Shown here one piece after another: positions 5,497 through 8,946 of a DNA stretch of 8,946 nucleotides; positions within the stretch are counted from its first letter, which is position 1; each line of letters opens with the position of its first letter. Origin of the DNA: Fidelibacterota bacterium (GTDB lineage: Bacteria; Fidelibacterota; Marinisomatia; Marinisomatales; UBA1611); NCBI GenBank assembly GCA_002717915.1, contig PBCV01000028.1, positions 1-8,946 on the forward strand. The letters run 5' to 3'. The translations under genes were made by a program, and so were the position numbers. A model generated the notes under the pieces. The model ran no database searches, was not told the origin of the DNA, and saw only the letters and a list, made by a program, of their open reading frames with translations.

Positions 5497-6420
5497 TTAG
5501 TTATTTGCCCCCATTCTGATTACAACTGGGCTGGCAACAAAGATACTGGAATAGGTACCGATAATGACGCCAACAATCATGGCGAAAGCAAAGCTATGTA
5601 TTACTTCACCCCCTACAAGAAAGAGGATCAATACAACAAAAAAAGTAGTCAACGATGTGATGATCGTCCGGCTCAGGGACTCATTGATACTCTGGTTAAT
5701 TACAGATCCCAGAGTTGCACTTTTCAATGCTTTTACGTTTTCCCGAACACGGTCAAAGATTACAATGGTATCATTCAGGGAATATCCCACAATAGTTAAA
5801 AATGCTGCAACCACAGCCAGGGATACTTCATATCCCAGTAAGGAAAAAATTCCCAGGGTGATAACCACGTCATGGGTCAGGGCTGCAATGGCACCTACAG
5901 CGTATTTGAACTCAAATCGAATTGATATATAAACTAAGATCAATCCCAGGGCACTGAGGATGGCCATGATAGCATCACTACTCAACTCCGCTCCAATCTT
6001 GGGTCCAACCTTTTCAATCGAAAGAATGAAATCTGTCCAGTTCTCAGGAACGAGTTCGGGATATACTTTTGCCATTTTATCTACAAATTTCTGGGAAAAC
6101 TGTTCCGGTTCATTATCCATACTTGCAAGGCGAACTGCTACATTGGATTCATCTCCAAAATGCTTGATCTCTGCTTTACTGAAATCGAAAGTCTGCCCAT
6201 CGATAGATACATTTGCTATTGCAGACCGAATTTCATTGATATCCACGGAGTCAGTGAAATTCACAGCCACCATGGTTCCGCCTTTAAAGTCAATACTCAA
6301 TTTTGGCCCTCCATTCACGACCATAGACACGATGCCGGCTAAGATCAATGCAGCAGAGAAGAGCCCGGCCAGACCGGTTTTGCTCATGAAATCAATATGC
6401 GTCTCTTTTATAATTCTCAT
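5497..6420 (-). CDS. secF: protein translocase subunit SecF
   Basis: SecF forms with SecD the proton-driven accessory complex of the SecYEG channel that pulls exported proteins across the inner membrane. The 307-residue length is normal. TM1 is at about 15-35, followed by the DFKGG motif (44-48), a periplasmic domain to about 145, and five further membrane segments. Family motifs include IRFEFKYAVGAIAALTHD (167-184), GYSLNDTIVIFDRVREN (212-228) with its membrane acidic residue, and SLSRTIITSLTTF (248-260). The start ATG at 6420 follows the secD stop codon after a single base, so the two are translationally coupled. The gene ends the secDF unit before a strong terminator. No SD is visible. Confidence 0.98.
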   Translation of the reverse strand: MRIIKETHIDFMSKTGLAGLFSAALILAGIVSMVVNGGPKLSIDFKGGTMVAVNFTDSVDINEIRSAIANVSIDGQTFDFSKAEIKHFGDESNVAVRLASMDNEPEQFSQKFVDKMAKVYPELVPENWTDFILSIEKVGPKIGAELSSDAIMAILSALGLILVYISIRFEFKYAVGAIAALTHDVVITLGIFSLLGYEVSLAVVAAFLTIVGYSLNDTIVIFDRVRENVKALKSATLGSVINQSINESLSRTIITSLTTFFVVLILFLVGGEVIHSFAFAMIVGVIIGTYSSIFVASPVVIRMGANN

Positions 6421-6421
6421 C

Positions 6422-8308
6422 TTATATACTCAAACTAGTCAGGGTTTTTCGAGATACATAGGCACTAAAAATGGTTCGTGTGATGAATACTGCCGTGAAC
6501 ATACTGATTAGGATTCCCCAAAACAGTACAGTTGCAAATCCCTTTATAGGTCCTGTTCCAAACTGATAAAGCACCAGGGATGCGATCAGGGTTGTCACAT
6601 TAGCATCAATAATGGCGGTGAGTGCTCGATCGTAGCCGGAATCAATGGCAGTCTTGGGTGTTTTTCCTTTACGAAGTTCCTCCCGAATCCGTTCAAAAAT
6701 GATTACGTTGGCATCAATAGACATACCTACAGTCAGGATCAGACCAGCGATACCGGGAAGCGTAAGGGTAGCCTGCAGCGAAGCCAGCACTGCTAGAACT
6801 AAGAGTATATTCCAGATCAAAGCAAAATCTGCCAGGGTTCCCGCCAGTTTATAATAGACAAGCATAAAGATCAGGACCAGTGCAAGCCCAATAAGTACGG
6901 CCTGTGTACCCTGTGCGATCGAGTCTGCACCCAGACTGGGTCCTACAATGCGCTCTTCAATTATATTGACGGGTGCAGGCAGAGCACCAGCCCGTAGAAT
7001 AATGGCAATATCTTTTGCTTCGTTGATATCAGCAAACCCTTCAATCTGTGTTCTGCCGCCAGGAATTTTTTCACGGATGGAAGGTGCCATATGAACTTTT
7101 TTATCCAACACGATGGCAATCCTTTCCCCCACATTTGCACCTGTAACCCGGGACCAGGTTCTAGACCCTTCGCTATTCATAGCGAGGGATACGACCGGCT
7201 GTCCCGCCGAACCACCGCCAAGGGTACCCAGGTCTGCGCGGGCTTCATCTACAATTCCGCCTGTCAGTTCTGGTCTGTTCTCCAGGTAATAGAGCCTGTA
7301 ATATTTTTCCGGGTCATTTACATTTGTTGTAGACTGAGCCTCCTGACTGAAAAGGAATTGCCCGTTTGCATTGGCTAGTTTTGACTGAGCTTCAGGCCTG
7401 GTCAATAATTTTTTTAAGGCATATACATTTTTTTCTTCGATCCCCATATCACCTGGAAGGGCTGTAAGAAGACCTGAAAAGGGGGCGTCTGCAAATATAT
7501 CATCAATGGTTCCCTGGGATGTATCACCGGTTACAGGTTCTGAATCTCCAAAAAGTTCAGAGACTGTTGTTGATTCATCGTCTTTTTCATCTTTTTTTGC
7601 CGGTTTCTCTTCAGGCTCAGGCTGTTCAGATGAATCTGTTTTTTCTCTTAATACATCGTCCAGCTGGGCGATTATTTCATTGGTGACAGCAATATTTTTT
7701 ACCAGGTAAAATTCAAGAAGTGCTGTGCTTTGCAGAAGGGCTCGTGCTCTTTCTGAATCTTGTATCCCAGCTAATTCCACTACAATACGATGCTTACCCT
7801 GTTTTTGAATGGTAGGTTCAGAGACGCCAAACTGATCCACCCGATTCTGGAGAATTTCCAGTACACGGTTAATAGCATCATCCGCTTCATCTTTCAGCGC
7901 TGTTATAATGTCATCCAGGGATGCACCATATTCATGATAATAACGGGAAAGTTTGATGCCGTCTGTTTTTACGTCTTCTTCAAATGCAGTGAAAAAATCT
8001 ACATCCGGATTGGTAGATTTCTTTTGGGCACCCTCGATGATAGTTTCAAGACGATCATCCTTTAAAGAAGCAAGGTTGCCCATAAGGGCAGGGATATCTG
8101 CTTCAAGTACAATGTACATGCCGCCTTTCAGATCTAAGCCCTGGCGAATAATACGAGAGTCTACCCGTTCCAATTCTCCTGCAGTACGCAGTTCTTCTTT
8201 CTTATCTTCGGTCATATTCTGGTATTGCCACGTGGGCAACAGGGCATAGACAGCCCATGCAAGGATGACACTGATAATCAGATATCTGGGCGTTAGATTG
8301 TGTTGCAT
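6422..8308 (-). CDS. secD: protein translocase subunit SecD
   Basis: SecD is the large partner of SecF in Sec-dependent export. The protein has 628 residues. TM1 is at about 8-25, GLDLKGG at 57-63, and the P1 periplasmic region holds RVDQFGVSEPTIQKQG (156-171) and VSLAMNSEG (373-381). LRAGALPAP (438-446) and VGPSLGADSI (455-464) precede the final five-helix membrane block. The TM4 signature GMSIDANVIIFERIREE (528-544) includes the conserved Asp532, corresponding to the aspartate implicated in proton-driven function of SecDF. A low-complexity acidic/Lys/Pro/Ser stretch interrupts the P1 region at about 222-275 and probably forms a flexible extension. ATG at 8308 fits the membrane start, with no SD. 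A good promoter lies just upstream, so secDF is probably its own transcription unit. Confidence 0.98.
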   Translation of the reverse strand: MQHNLTPRYLIISVILAWAVYALLPTWQYQNMTEDKKEELRTAGELERVDSRIIRQGLDLKGGMYIVLEADIPALMGNLASLKDDRLETIIEGAQKKSTNPDVDFFTAFEEDVKTDGIKLSRYYHEYGASLDDIITALKDEADDAINRVLEILQNRVDQFGVSEPTIQKQGKHRIVVELAGIQDSERARALLQSTALLEFYLVKNIAVTNEIIAQLDDVLREKTDSSEQPEPEEKPAKKDEKDDESTTVSELFGDSEPVTGDTSQGTIDDIFADAPFSGLLTALPGDMGIEEKNVYALKKLLTRPEAQSKLANANGQFLFSQEAQSTTNVNDPEKYYRLYYLENRPELTGGIVDEARADLGTLGGGSAGQPVVSLAMNSEGSRTWSRVTGANVGERIAIVLDKKVHMAPSIREKIPGGRTQIEGFADINEAKDIAIILRAGALPAPVNIIEERIVGPSLGADSIAQGTQAVLIGLALVLIFMLVYYKLAGTLADFALIWNILLVLAVLASLQATLTLPGIAGLILTVGMSIDANVIIFERIREELRKGKTPKTAIDSGYDRALTAIIDANVTTLIASLVLYQFGTGPIKGFATVLFWGILISMFTAVFITRTIFSAYVSRKTLTSLSI

Positions 8309-8344
8309 GTTAAAATTGAAATATCAGCTTTAAAAAAGCCGGTG

Positions 8345-8374
8345 AATATACCCTTGGGCTTCTCTGGGTGGCAA
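8345..8374 (-). promoter_or_regulatory. sigma-70-type promoter of secDF
   Basis: On the minus strand, TTGCCA (8374-8369, five of six consensus) and TATATT (8350-8345, five of six) are 18 bp apart. The expected start is near 8338, leaving a leader of about 30 bases before the secD ATG. It lies entirely in the 83-base gap after kbl. The gap has no clear intrinsic terminator: CCCTTG and CAAGGG (8351-8356 and 8372-8377) can pair, but over a 15-base loop and with no T-tract. Confidence 0.6.
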
Positions 8375-8391
8375 GGGAACAGGTATTAAAA

Positions 8392-8946
8392 TTATTCGGT
8401 AATTAGCCCCATATTTTTCCCGACCTTTGCAAAAGCATTTATGGCCTTATCAAGGTGTTCTTTTTCCATAGCAGCGGAGATTTGTACGCGAATTCGGGCT
8501 TGCCCTTTTGGAACAACGGGGAAATAAAATCCAACCACATATATTCCCTCTTTTAGCATCTCAGCCGCCATGGTCTGAGCCAGAACAGCATCATGCAGCA
8601 TAATAGGCACAATGGGATGAATTCCGTCTAATATATCAAACCCGGTCGCTGCCATTTTGGTACGAAAATAATGGGTGTTCTCTTCCAGTTTGTCCCGGAG
8701 TTCCGTGGTGGCGGAAAGCATATCGAATACTTTGGAGCCCGCCGCAACGATTGCTGGTGCCACAGTATTGGAGAAAAGATAGGGGCGGGATCTCTGCCGC
8801 AAAAGATCAATGATCTCCTGCCTGCCTGTGGTAAACCCTCCCGAGGCACCGCCCAATGCTTTTCCTAATGTGGATGTCCAGACGTCGATCTTTTCCATGA
8901 CGCCGCAATGCTCCGCCGAGCCACGACCAGTTTTCCCGACAAACCC
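8392..8946 (-). CDS. kbl: 2-amino-3-ketobutyrate CoA ligase (glycine C-acetyltransferase), C-terminal 184 residues
   Basis: This PLP enzyme converts 2-amino-3-oxobutanoate and CoA into glycine and acetyl-CoA, the second step of threonine breakdown via threonine dehydrogenase. The reading frame is open through the right edge of the window, so the N-terminal half is missing; the internal Met at 8898 is not the start. Visible residues include [14 protein letters not shown] at the edge, then [12 protein letters not shown] with the PLP-binding lysine, [11 protein letters not shown], and the C-terminal [13 protein letters not shown] and SAAMEKEHL. These follow the E. coli Kbl sequence closely, which favours Kbl over related alpha-oxoamine synthases (BioF, HemA, serine palmitoyltransferase). 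It precedes secD on the same strand but is probably a separate unit. Confidence 0.93.
   Translation of the reverse strand, partial: GFVGKTGRGSAEHCGVMEKIDVWTSTLGKALGGASGGFTTGRQEIIDLLRQRSRPYLFSNTVAPAIVAAGSKVFDMLSATTELRDKLEENTHYFRTKMAATGFDILDGIHPIVPIMLHDAVLAQTMAAEMLKEGIYVVGFYFPVVPKGQARIRVQISAAMEKEHLDKAINAFAKVGKNMGLITE

Noticed and set aside
5960..6511. 183-codon plus-strand open frame across secF and the end of secD
   Set aside because: It is the antisense shadow of the unambiguous SecF and SecD coding sequences.

Overview
The window carries part of a bacterial chromosome from what is very likely a Gram-negative organism. Evidence for an outer membrane is a single-POTRA Omp85/BamA-type barrel ending in phenylalanine, next to SecD/SecF and PlsY. 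No mobile element, CRISPR array or prophage gene is visible. Most genes have little or no Shine-Dalgarno (SD) sequence, and three probably start at GTG or TTG. SecD and SecF are separate proteins. This would suit a lineage of the Fibrobacterota-Chlorobi-Bacteroidota kind or a marine candidate phylum such as Marinimicrobia, but that is a low-confidence inference.

Layout. Bases 1-31 hold the 5' part of a tRNA on the minus strand. Diverging from it, bases 121-256 form a dense control region with a 28-bp perfect palindrome, three direct copies of CGACGAGA (plus one inverted copy in the palindrome), a near-consensus sigma-70 promoter and a strong SD. It drives a 79-residue protein made of two 40-residue repeats, closed by a clear intrinsic terminator (518-550). 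Next, still on the plus strand, come an unrecognised exported protein (639-1427) and a one-POTRA Omp85 outer-membrane protein (1431-2732), separated by three bases and in the same frame.

The rest is on the minus strand and meets the Omp85 gene tail to tail with a 4-base overlap at 2729-2732. Read in transcription order from the right edge it is: kbl (5'-truncated by the window), a good promoter, secD, secF, a strong terminator, a DMT/EamA transporter whose ATG follows the terminator T-tract directly, an overlapping O6-alkylguanine-DNA alkyltransferase, a DUF502 membrane protein and plsY.

Functional picture. The minus-strand genes are ordinary housekeeping genes: protein export (SecDF), membrane phospholipid synthesis (PlsY), DNA alkylation repair, threonine/glycine metabolism (Kbl) and a metabolite exporter. 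The least explained parts are the 79-residue repeat protein with its operator-like array, the exported-protein/Omp85 pair, and two terminator-like hairpins placed at the very start of downstream coding regions (1449-1477 and 5437-5468).
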